Part shown: positions 7,668 through 14,370 of the stretch, in pieces
Layout: the number at the start of each line of letters is the position of its first letter
Position numbering within the stretch: position 1 is the stretch's first letter
Assembly (NCBI GenBank): GCA_964440345.1
Contig: CAYTSA010000088.1
Span: 1 to 17,090, forward strand
From: CAYTSA01 sp964440345
GTDB taxonomy: Bacteria; Desulfobacterota; Desulfovibrionia; Desulfovibrionales; Desulfovibrionaceae
DNA length: 17,090 nt
Direction: 5' to 3'
Notes under the pieces: generated by a model
Database searches by the model: none
The model's input: only the letters and a program-made list of their open reading frames with translations
Told to the model about the DNA's origin: nothing
Program-made: the position numbers and the translations under genes

Positions 7668-8790
7668 ATGTTGCAATACGCAGAGCTAAGCAGCCAGGGG
7701 AAAAGGCTTTTGGAACAATTCGATTCGTTGTGGAGGCGGCTTTGACCTGGAGGGCGCAAAAGACCGATTGGAAGAAATAGAAAAGCAGTTGTCCACCCCC
7801 GGAGCCTGGGACGACCACGCAAAAATGACGCCCTTGCTGCAGGAAAAAACCCGGTTGGAAAGCCAGGTAGAGCGTTGGGAAAGCATGCTCGCCTCCAAAG
7901 AGGAGCTGGAGGAGTGGCTGGAGTTCGCCCAGGCGGAAGCTTCAAAAGAGGGGGAGCAAGACGTTCTGCAGACGCTTTCCGAGCAACTGTCTAACACGGC
8001 AAAACGGCTGGACGATGTAGAAATGAACCTGCTGCTCAGCGGCCCTGGCGACGACTCCGCCGCTTTGTTGGAGTTGCACCCCGGCGCCGGCGGCACGGAA
8101 GCCCAGGACTGGGCGGAAATGCTTATGCGCATGTACCGTAAATGGGCGGAGGACCATGACTACCAAATCAAAATACTCGACTATTTACCGGGCGATGAAG
8201 CCGGAGTAAAGAGCGTGGTCATGCAGATAGCTGGACCAAATGCGTACGGCTTTTTGAAAGCTGAAAAAGGCGTGCACAGGCTTATCCGCATTTCGCCATT
8301 CGATTCTTCCGGCCGCAGACATACGTCCTTTGCCTCTGTGGACGTCTACCCGGACGCGGAACAAGACATTGAAATAGAGATCAAAGAAGAGGATTTACGG
8401 GTGGACGTGTTCCGGTCGTCTGGGCCGGGCGGCCAGTCTGTGAACACCACTAGCTCCGCCGTGCGGGTCACCCATACGCCCACAGGCATAGTGGCCCAGT
8501 GCCAGAACGAAAAATCACAGCTACGCAACAAGGAAACCGCTTTGAAGATCCTCAAGGCTCGACTTTATGAGCTGGAGCTGGAAAAAATACAGGACGAGCG
8601 GCAAAGCGAATACGACAGCAAGGAAGCCATTGCCTGGGGCAGCCAGATACGCACCTACACCTTGCAGCCCTATCGGCTGGTCAAGGACCACAGAACAAAC
8701 ACGGAAGTGGGCGACGTGGACGCTGTTTTGGACGGCAAGCTGGATTCGTTGATGCGCGACTATCTGTTGCAATTGCACACAGGAAAATAG
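7668..8790 (+). CDS. prfB: Peptide chain release factor 2, with programmed +1 frameshift
   Basis: RF2 ends translation at UGA and UAA by entering the ribosomal A site and hydrolysing peptidyl-tRNA. The gene needs a +1 frameshift. The zero frame starts at ATG 7668 (GGAG at 7651-7654), gives 25 codons and stops at TGA 7743-7745. Skipping T7743 continues in the +1 frame to TAG 8788-8790, for a product of about 373 aa, normal for RF2. The stop-codon recognition motif SPF is present in RISPFDSSGRR, which is RF2-specific (RF1 has PxT). The GGQ catalytic motif lies in SGPGGQSVNTT. A coiled-coil-like acidic N-terminal domain precedes them. An annotator that ignores the frameshift would begin at TTG 7768 or call a pseudogene. 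It follows lnt and precedes the GGDEF gene by 9 nt, suggesting an operon. Confidence 0.96.
7732..7745 (+). promoter_or_regulatory. prfB programmed frameshift site
   Basis: A Shine-Dalgarno-like GGAGG (7732-7736), 3 nt (CGG), the slippery codon CTT (7740-7742) and stop TGA followed by C (7743-7746) reproduce the E. coli arrangement, including the 3-nt spacing. When RF2 is scarce the ribosome pauses at UGA and slips +1; when RF2 is plentiful it terminates. This is the known autoregulation of prfB. Confidence 0.95.
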
Positions 8791-8799
8791 GCAAGCGCC

Positions 8800-9684
8800 A
8801 TGAGTGAACTCGAATTCGACCAGCAGCAACAGAATCTGGCCTATGAGCTGGAAGCTCTGAGCCGGCTGATACGCCACCATCTGGCCACGGAAAAGAATGA
8901 TTCCGTGCAGACAGACGTGGACGCCATAGCCGAACACGTGCACGAGGGCACTGACCGGGTGCTGGCCATGGCCAGGCTGTGCCGGGACCTGCCGCTTTCT
9001 GACTGGCAGGAGCTTATAGAGCAACTGGGCTTTAAGCAGTGGATCGCTTTCCCGCTGAACGGGGACATATTTCCTTATCTGATGCATTTGCAAGAACGGC
9101 TGGAGGACCTGGCTGTGCAGGTAGAGCAGGACCCCCTGACCGGTCTGTTCAACCGTCGGGCCTATGACCGCCTTTTGCTGCAGGAGATGGAGCGCTCCAA
9201 GCGGCAGAACAGCTATCTGAGCCTGGCGGTGCTGGACCTGGACGACTTCAAGCAGGTGAACGATACATACGGGCACCCCGCAGGCGACACAGTTCTTATA
9301 GGGCTGGCCAAGGCCATGCGCGAGACCAAGCGGGCATACGACCTGGCTGCGCGCATAGGCGGAGAGGAGTTCGCGCTCATCCTGCCTGGGACCGGGGGGC
9401 ACAAGTGCAAGGCCATGCTGCAGCGGGTTCTGGACCTTTTTTCGTCCATGCAGTTTACTCACGAGGGGAAAACGTTTTCCTGCACCTTCTCAGCCGGCGT
9501 GTCCAGCTTCCGCGGCCGGGCGCAGGTGGACTCGCAGACTTTCCACGCCCTGGCCGATAAGGCCCTGTACGAGGCCAAAAAAGAAAAAAACCGCATCATT
9601 GTCCAGCGGGTCACGGAAGAGCCCGTCTTTCCCAAAGCCACCATGGTGCATATGGATGAAAAACAATTTTTATTTTCCGGCTGA
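8800..9684 (+). CDS. GGDEF domain diguanylate cyclase
   Basis: A 294-aa soluble protein predicted to make c-di-GMP from two GTP. The N-terminal 105 residues are helical, with no recognised sensor domain or membrane segment. The GGDEF domain (about 108-270) opens with DPLTGLFNRRAYD (111-123), has the metal-binding region LDLDDFKQVND (145-155) and the active-site motif GGEEF at 187-191. An inhibitory I-site RxxD (R178-D181 in RAYDLAARIGGEEF) is spaced as in PleD, so product feedback is expected. A further 25 residues follow the domain. ATG 8800 begins 9 nt after prfB. A PilZ protein (4036) and a MinD/FlhG-like ATPase (9883) are encoded nearby, so a role in motility or surface control is plausible but unproven. 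Confidence 0.9.
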   Translation: MSELEFDQQQQNLAYELEALSRLIRHHLATEKNDSVQTDVDAIAEHVHEGTDRVLAMARLCRDLPLSDWQELIEQLGFKQWIAFPLNGDIFPYLMHLQERLEDLAVQVEQDPLTGLFNRRAYDRLLLQEMERSKRQNSYLSLAVLDLDDFKQVNDTYGHPAGDTVLIGLAKAMRETKRAYDLAARIGGEEFALILPGTGGHKCKAMLQRVLDLFSSMQFTHEGKTFSCTFSAGVSSFRGRAQVDSQTFHALADKALYEAKKEKNRIIVQRVTEEPVFPKATMVHMDEKQFLFSG

Positions 9685-9736
9685 ACCAGAAGGGCAGACG
9701 TAAGTCCAAAGAGAATGTTGCAACCGTCAATTTTTC

Positions 9737-9858
9737 GCAGGCTGTTCAAAAAACGATGACAAGGCGCCAAAAAGTTCAACAATCGCAGAATAGATGTAAC
9801 CACGAGTGAATGAACGTATTGAAGCTGCGCAGCTGTCGTGGATGTTTCAACAGCCTGC
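9737..9858. repeat. 122-bp imperfect inverted-repeat element (MITE- or REP-like)
   Basis: The ends are inverted repeats: GCAGGCTGTTCAAA (9737-9750) and TTTCAACAGCCTGC (9845-9858) match at 13 of 14 positions. Inside, the arms remain partly complementary (for example GTTCAA at 9774-9779 against TTGAAG near 9819), so the whole unit could fold as one long imperfect hairpin. It encodes nothing that I can support. Similar units ending in CAGGCTGTTGAAAAA / CAACAGCCTG are, from memory, frequent in deltaproteobacterial intergenic DNA. No clear target duplication is visible. It fills most of the gap between the GGDEF and MinD-like genes. Confidence 0.65.
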
Positions 9859-9882
9859 AACGTCAAAAAGGAAGTAAAGGCC

Positions 9883-10704
9883 ATGACACAAAAACCGAAT
9901 AAGACCATGTCCATAGCCGTGATGAGCGGCAAGGGCGGGGTGGGCAAGACAAACTTGGCTCTGAATTTGGGCTACAGTCTTTTCCGCGGCGGCCATCCGT
10001 TGCTGCTTATGGACTGCGACCTGGGCCTGGCCAATCTGGACGTGCTGCTGGGAGTAACTCCGGAAAAGACCCTGCAGGACCTGCTGGACGACGAGGCGGA
10101 AACCGAAGAAGTGACTGTGGCCATCGACCCGGGAGGGTTTGATTTTCTGCCTGCAGCCTCTGGCGTTCCAGAGCTGGTGGAGATGGACGACGAAATGCGC
10201 GCCCAGCTCTTCGCCAAGCTCTCCCCTATCTTTTCCCAATATGACTTTCTGTTTCTGGACCTGGGCGCCGGCATTACCCAGACTGTGCTCTCTTTCGGCT
10301 ACATGGCCGCCATGAGGCTGATAATCGTTACGCCTGAACCCACATCGTTGACTGACAGCTACGCGCTTATCAAGGTGCTGTCCTCGCAATTCGGCGTCAC
10401 TGATTTCCACGTGCTGGTGAATATGGCCGAATCCCAGGCTGAGCAGAAGCAAACGTTTGGGCGGCTGGCGGCAGCCTGCGACAAGTTTTTGGGCATAGAA
10501 CTGCACTACCTGGGCGGCGTGCAGCATGACAAGGCAGTGGTGGAGTCAGTGCGCCGCCAGACGCCGCTGATGCGCCTGGCGCCCAACAGCAAAGCCGGCA
10601 AAGACATATTCAACGTGGCTCTGAAGCTGAAGAAGATGCGCGACAGGAGCCTGGAGCAGCTGGCCAGGCAGCCCGTGCTGCGCGACTTTCCTGAACGCGG
10701 CTGA
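9883..10704 (+). CDS. MinD/ParA family ATPase, FlhG (FleN)-like
   Basis: A 273-aa P-loop ATPase of the MinD/ParA group. The deviant Walker A is GKGGVGKT at 16-23 with signature lysine K17 and K22. The switch I motif MDCDLGLANLD is at 43-53 and the Walker B-like FLFLDLGAG at 122-130 (D126). The helix-rich C-terminus (VALKLKKMRDRSLEQL) is basic and might form a membrane-targeting helix. The DLGLANLDVLLG segment is typical of FlhG/FleN, which sets flagellar number and place with the GTPase FlhF. The N-terminal DQAxxLR motif that activates FlhF is not seen, and flhF is not in the window, so FlhG is a probable rather than certain call. ATG 9883 has AAGGA about 10 nt upstream. A GTG at 9838 lies inside the repeat element and is unlikely. 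Confidence 0.85.
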   Translation: MTQKPNKTMSIAVMSGKGGVGKTNLALNLGYSLFRGGHPLLLMDCDLGLANLDVLLGVTPEKTLQDLLDDEAETEEVTVAIDPGGFDFLPAASGVPELVEMDDEMRAQLFAKLSPIFSQYDFLFLDLGAGITQTVLSFGYMAAMRLIIVTPEPTSLTDSYALIKVLSSQFGVTDFHVLVNMAESQAEQKQTFGRLAAACDKFLGIELHYLGGVQHDKAVVESVRRQTPLMRLAPNSKAGKDIFNVALKLKKMRDRSLEQLARQPVLRDFPERG

Positions 10705-10849
10705 GTCGGCCGTTCTTGGAACTGCAGGGTTGCGTTTGACGAAAGAAAAAAAGAGCTTGCGTTCCACATCGTCCTGTTGCAAGGTGTCTTGAATACAAAT
10801 TTTTGTCCATTCTGCTGTACGGGGGCAGGCAAAACAGGAGAAGCGACTT

Positions 10850-11125
10850 ATGAACAAAAGCGAGCTGGTAAAAACACTGGTTGAAGAAAACGACATTTCT
10901 CTGGATGAAGCCGCCCTTGTGGTGAATACCTTTATTGATTCCATCAAAGAGTCGCTCCTGAGCGGAGACCGTGTGGAAATCCGTGGTTTCGGCAGCTTCA
11001 AAATCAAGGATTACGGCGGTTATACCGGCCGCAACCCCAAGACCGGGGATGTAGTGGAAGTGCGGCCAAAGCAGCTGCCGTTTTTTCGCGCTGGCAAGGA
11101 GTTGAAGGAATACTTGAATGATTGA
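10850..11125 (+). CDS. HU/IHF family DNA-binding protein
   Basis: A 91-aa histone-like DNA-bending protein that acts as a dimer on the nucleoid. The N-terminal two-helix dimerisation part (1-40) is followed by the beta arm region with GFGSFKIKD (46-54) and the RNPKTGD motif (60-66), whose proline intercalates into DNA, and by the conserved end FFRAGKELKEYLN. The YTGRNPKTGDVVEV arm does not clearly separate HU from IHF, so I give no symbol. ATG 10850 has AGGAG at 10838-10842. The 145 bp upstream (10705-10849) show no clear promoter or terminator, only A- and T-rich runs. The stop TGA at 11123-11125 overlaps the ATG at 11118 of the next gene, so translation of the two is probably coupled. Confidence 0.93.
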   Translation: MNKSELVKTLVEENDISLDEAALVVNTFIDSIKESLLSGDRVEIRGFGSFKIKDYGGYTGRNPKTGDVVEVRPKQLPFFRAGKELKEYLND

Positions 11126-12059
11126 GGGCTCAGCCCGCGTTTCAGCTTTGTTGTGGCTGGTCCTTGCCTGCATGTTTTCTACAGTTGTCCAGGCTGACCA
11201 GCAGCCGGAACCGCCTGCTGCGCCTGATAATTCTGCAGTTGTCATTGCTTTTTGCGCCAAGACCTGGGGCCATTACGAGCCCTGCCCCACCTGAGGAGGA
11301 CGCCTGGTGGGTGGGCTGGCCCGGCGGGCGAGCCTGTTGCAAGAATTGTATGAGACGTCTGGCGGCCCGGACAACGTGTTCACCATTGCCGGACCTTGGG
11401 AATTTTTCAAGCCGGCTCCCGCAGACGCGAAAGCCCTGAATGCTGCAAAGGGAGACAAACCTTCTCCTGAAGCCGCCAAAGCCATGGTTGCAGCCTACCA
11501 ACAGATGCAGTACGATCTGGTGATCCTTTCGCCGCAAGAAGGCGAATGGTTACGGTCAGTTGTTGAAGCGCCGCCACATTTTTTCCACACTGTGGCCGAG
11601 GAGCCGAAGTCTGTGTTCGTTGAGCAGGCCGGCAAAACCCTGGGCGTGCTGTTGCTGCCGGAGTGGAGGCAGGATGCGCCGGAACAAGAAAGAATCCAGC
11701 TCATGGAGCGCACCGTGGACGCTGCGGCGGTGTTGCAGGACGCGACGGACTTGGTCATAGGGTCCAGCTCCTGGCCCTACTTGGCCGAGCGGGACCTTCT
11801 GTACAACCATGCGCCGGATATGGACATGATGGTAAGCGGGGGCGAGGGCTTTGCCTTCCCCAACGCCTGGGCCAACAACGACAAGACCTTCTGGATGCGC
11901 AGCTACACAAATGGCATGCAAATCTACCGCGCCTATCTGCGCGACTGGCCAGGCCCGGACGGCCTTATGCGCGACGGAGAGACCCTGGTCACCGTAAAAG
12001 CCGTCACACTGGATGAACAGGTTCCCAACGATCAAAAAATACTTAACCTTTTTCAATAA
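11118..12059 (+). CDS. Secreted UshA-like selenoprotein, in-frame UGA read as Sec59
   Basis: One reading frame of 313 residues interrupted only by TGA at 11292-11294. Residues 1-26 form an export signal: short n-region with R7, hydrophobic core LLWLVLACMF, then VVQA before D27. C18 makes a lipoprotein possible. The mature part begins AVVIAFCAKTWGHYEPCPT-U59-GGRLVGGLARR. The first strand and the GGLARRASLLQEL helix, on opposite sides of the TGA, together match the start of UshA/5'-nucleotidase-type metallophosphatases, so the TGA is not a natural gene boundary. CPTU (56-59) is a CxxC-like redox motif. ATG 11118 overlaps the HU stop and has AAGGA 8 nt upstream. I recall UshA-like (seleno)proteins annotated in sulfate reducers. 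Alternatives: a nonsense-mutated gene, or a separate gene from GTG 11307, which has GGAGGA 6 nt before it. The function is unknown. Confidence 0.78.
11301..11330 (+). promoter_or_regulatory. Candidate bacterial SECIS hairpin
   Basis: After TGA 11292-11294 the RNA can fold as follows. CGCCTG (11301-11306) pairs with CGGGCG (11325-11330); a G-G mismatch follows; then TGGGT (11308-11312) pairs with GCCCG (11319-11323). This leaves apical loop GGGCTG (11313-11318). The loop begins with G and lies 18 nt from the UGA, within the spacing known for bacterial SECIS elements, where SelB reads loop guanines. Several pairs are G-T, and the local GC content favours chance hairpins, so the fold alone is not proof. 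Confidence 0.6.
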
Positions 12060-12072
12060 CGCTGCGAACACT

Positions 12073-12915
12073 ATGGACACAGTCATTTTTCATAAAATGC
12101 AAGGCTGCGGCAACGATTTCGTGCTTATCGACAACCGCGGGCTTGCGCTTCCCCAAGGCCGTATGGCGGACTGGGCCAAGGCAATTTGCCCCCGGGCCGT
12201 CAGCGTGGGCGCGGACGGGCTCATCTTTCTGGAAGAGCCAGACCAAAACCCGGGCGCCGAAGCCGACTATATCTGGCATTTTTTCAATGCAGACGGCTCC
12301 CGCGCAGAAATGTGCGGCAACGCGTCACGCTGCGCCGCGGTGCTGGCTGTAGAGCTGGGCTTGGCCGGGCCGGAGCACGTGTTGGGAACCGACGCCGGGC
12401 CGGTGCGGGCGCAGGTGCTGGGGCCGGACACGTCCCGCGTGCAACTTACCGCGCCCAAGGACATGGAATTGAACATCCCCATAAATCTGGATTCCATGAG
12501 CGGCGGCGCCACGGCCCATTTTGTAAACACCGGGGTGCCCCACGCCGTGATTTTTTCCGACGACGCAGACCAACTGGACGTGGCCCGGCTGGGCCGGGAG
12601 CTACGTTATCACGACCGTTTCGCCCCAGCCGGGACCAACGCCAATTTTGCCAAGGTCTTGGATAATGAACACATCCTGCTGCGGACCTACGAACGCGGCG
12701 TCGAAGCGGAAACCCTGGCCTGTGGCACAGGCGCAGCCGCCGGCGTGGTGCTGGCCGCCGCACTGGGGTTGACGGAAAACACTGTAGCCGTGACCACCTC
12801 TGGCGGCGAAGAGCTGACCATAGTTTTGGAAGACGATGCTGTCTTTTTGCAAGGTAAAGCCTTGTATATTTACACGGGAGAACTGAAACTGAAGTCCCTG
12901 GGCCTGGACGCGTGA
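12073..12915 (+). CDS. dapF: Diaminopimelate epimerase
   Basis: A cofactor-independent racemase that converts LL- to meso-diaminopimelate for lysine and peptidoglycan. It is 280 aa, the usual length. Both catalytic cysteines are present: C81 in EMCGNASRC and C217 in LACGTGAAAG. The N-terminal QGCGNDFVLID (10-20), the FNADGS substrate loop (71-76) and ERGVEAETLACG are also typical. CGNASR replaces the more common CGNGxR, a tolerated variant as far as I know. ATG 12073 fits the family N-terminus (MDTVIFHKMQGCGNDF). It has no clear Shine-Dalgarno and starts 13 nt after the selenoprotein stop, so coupling is likely. An in-frame ATG at 12013 would overlap the upstream gene and add non-homologous residues. 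dapA follows after 50 nt. Confidence 0.95.
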   Translation: MDTVIFHKMQGCGNDFVLIDNRGLALPQGRMADWAKAICPRAVSVGADGLIFLEEPDQNPGAEADYIWHFFNADGSRAEMCGNASRCAAVLAVELGLAGPEHVLGTDAGPVRAQVLGPDTSRVQLTAPKDMELNIPINLDSMSGGATAHFVNTGVPHAVIFSDDADQLDVARLGRELRYHDRFAPAGTNANFAKVLDNEHILLRTYERGVEAETLACGTGAAAGVVLAAALGLTENTVAVTTSGGEELTIVLEDDAVFLQGKALYIYTGELKLKSLGLDA

Positions 12916-12965
12916 CGCGGCCTGCCCGTTGTTATCCAACCATTTGAACCATACAGGAGGCCGCA

Positions 12966-13844
12966 ATGCAGTTCAAAGGCGCGTTTACGGCCCTGGTCAC
13001 CCCGTTCAAGAACGGAGAAGTGGACGAGGACGCCTACCGTTCGTTGATTGAATGGCAGATCGAGCAAGGCATAGACGGCGTAGTGCCCTGCGGCACCACC
13101 GGCGAGTCCGCAACGCTTTCTCACGAGGAGCATGGCCGGGTCATCAAAATATGCGTGGAACAAGCCGCCGGCCGCGTTCCCGTGCTGGCCGGGGCCGGCT
13201 CCAACAACACCCGCGAAGCCGTGCAACTAACCAAATACGCCAGGGAAAACGGCGCGGACGGGGCGCTGCTCATCACCCCGTACTACAACAAACCCACTCC
13301 GGACGGCGTGGTGGAGCACTTTCGCACCATAGCCAACGAAGTCTCTATGCCTTTCATAGTCTACAACGTGCCGGGCCGCACCAGCCTGAATCTGGAACCA
13401 AAGACCGTGAAGCGGCTGTTCGACGAGATTCCGGAAGTCGTCGGCATCAAGGAAGCTTCCGCCAACCTGAAGCAAGTTTCTGAAATCGTGGAATTTTGCG
13501 GACCAGAATTCCAGGTGCTTTCCGGCGACGACTTTACCGTGCTGCCCCTGCTCGCAGTGGGCGGCTGCGGGGTCATCTCCGTGGTCTCCAACATTGCCCC
13601 GGCTAAAATGCACGACATGTGCCAGGCCTTTTTCGACAGCGACATGACTGCAGCCCAAAAGCTGCACCACGAGCTGTCGCCCCTTTCCCGCGGCATGTTC
13701 ATCGAAACCAACCCTGTCCCAGCCAAACAATCCCTGGCCTGGATGGGCAAGATGGATTTCGAAGTCCGACAGCCCCTGTGGAAGCTGCGGCCCGAGAGCG
13801 AAGCCAGCCTGAAGCAACTGCTGACAGACAAAGGGCTGTTGTAA
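12966..13844 (+). CDS. dapA: 4-hydroxy-tetrahydrodipicolinate synthase
   Basis: Condenses pyruvate with aspartate semialdehyde, the first committed step of the lysine/diaminopimelate pathway. It is a 292-aa TIM barrel. The Schiff-base lysine is K162 in GIKEAS. The catalytic triad residues T44 (CGTTGES, 42-48), Y107 (TPYYNKP) and Y133 (FIVYNVPGRTS) are in place, as is R138 for aspartate semialdehyde binding. AGGAGG lies 6 nt before ATG 12966. It is the last gene of the run HU, selenoprotein, dapF, dapA and is closed by a strong terminator. Together dapF and dapA cover the start and the epimerase step of meso-diaminopimelate synthesis. Confidence 0.97.
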   Translation: MQFKGAFTALVTPFKNGEVDEDAYRSLIEWQIEQGIDGVVPCGTTGESATLSHEEHGRVIKICVEQAAGRVPVLAGAGSNNTREAVQLTKYARENGADGALLITPYYNKPTPDGVVEHFRTIANEVSMPFIVYNVPGRTSLNLEPKTVKRLFDEIPEVVGIKEASANLKQVSEIVEFCGPEFQVLSGDDFTVLPLLAVGGCGVISVVSNIAPAKMHDMCQAFFDSDMTAAQKLHHELSPLSRGMFIETNPVPAKQSLAWMGKMDFEVRQPLWKLRPESEASLKQLLTDKGLL

Positions 13845-13875
13845 CCGCCCCGGCCCATGAAATACGAATGCAGCG

Positions 13876-13911
13876 GCGCGCATGGTCATGGACTGTGCGC
13901 GCTTCTTTTTT
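13876..13911 (+). terminator. Strong intrinsic terminator after dapA
   Basis: GCGCGCA (13876-13882) pairs with TGCGCGC (13896-13902), and the stem extends inward through T-G, G-T, G-C and T-A pairs to a 5-nt loop. TTCTTTTTT (13903-13911) follows. It lies 31 bp after the dapA stop and should end the operon. Confidence 0.88.
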
Positions 13912-13921
13912 CAGAATGAAG

Positions 13922-13930
13922 TGGTATACT
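13922..13930 (+). promoter_or_regulatory. Extended -10 promoter for the small membrane protein
   Basis: TGGTATACT (13922-13930) is an extended -10 (TGN before TATACT), just after the dapA terminator. The sequence at the -35 distance (CTTCTT, about 13902) is poor, as is common with extended -10 promoters. The start site would fall near 13937, leaving a short leader before ATG 13953. Confidence 0.55.
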
Positions 13931-13952
13931 GCAAAAACCAACGGAGGCGCTC

Positions 13953-14369
13953 ATGAAACCCATGACAGGCAAAGGCCAATTTCAATGGAACTCTGGCGGC
14001 TGGTTTGGGGCGCAACTGGGGTCTACCTGCTGGCTGCTGATATTTGTCGTGATGCTGGCCGTGTGGGGCGCCGTGTGGCAGGCTGCGGTTATGGGCGTTT
14101 TGTTTCTGGCGCCAAACATTGCCGGGCTGGCCATGTGGCTGCGGCGGGACCGGCTGCAGCCGTATACGGCCATACAGCTTTTGCTTGCCAGTGTTACCAT
14201 GGCGGCCTTTGGGGCCATGGCCTTTATGAAGGTTGCCGTTCCGGCCAAGATGCAGCAGCCAGGCGTTTCCATGAACAGCAGCTACTTGTCATTGCTCATT
14301 TTTCCCGGGCTCATGCTCATGTTTCATTTTATTGAGAAAGGGGCCAGGAAAAGAAACCAGGACAAGTAG
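13953..14369 (+). CDS. Small integral membrane protein of unknown function
   Basis: I do not recognise a family. The 138-aa protein has four hydrophobic segments, about 19-41, 44-63, 72-94 and 109-127, with short loops and a basic C-terminal tail (KGARKRNQDK) that should be cytoplasmic. The loop RRDRLQ at 64-69 is also positive, which fits both termini and that loop being inside. It has no conserved charged residues within helices that would suggest a transporter, and no signal peptide. GGAGG at 13942-13946 and ATG 13953 are well spaced. It has its own extended -10 promoter after the dapA terminator. Its stop codon is one base from the stop of the converging minus-strand gene, with no terminator between. 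Confidence 0.75.
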   Translation: MKPMTGKGQFQWNSGGWFGAQLGSTCWLLIFVVMLAVWGAVWQAAVMGVLFLAPNIAGLAMWLRRDRLQPYTAIQLLLASVTMAAFGAMAFMKVAVPAKMQQPGVSMNSSYLSLLIFPGLMLMFHFIEKGARKRNQDK

Positions 14370-14370
14370 T

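Noticed and set aside
8521..9462. Long minus-strand open frame (313 codons) across prfB and the GGDEF gene
   Set aside because: It spans two genuine genes on the other strand and shows no domain.
10712..10735. Sigma54-like TGG...TTGC upstream of the HU gene
   Set aside because: The GG-to-GC spacing is two bases too long for a -24/-12 promoter.
11122..11439. A 105-codon open frame overlapping the selenoprotein region
   Set aside because: It has no family-like sequence, no ribosome site of its own, and lies out of frame with the signal peptide and UshA-like segments.
11307..12059. Separate gene starting at GTG 11307 with GGAGGA upstream
   Set aside because: It would start in the middle of the conserved fold and leave a 58-aa signal-peptide fragment upstream. 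I keep it only as an alternative, because the ribosome-like site is real and could give a second product.
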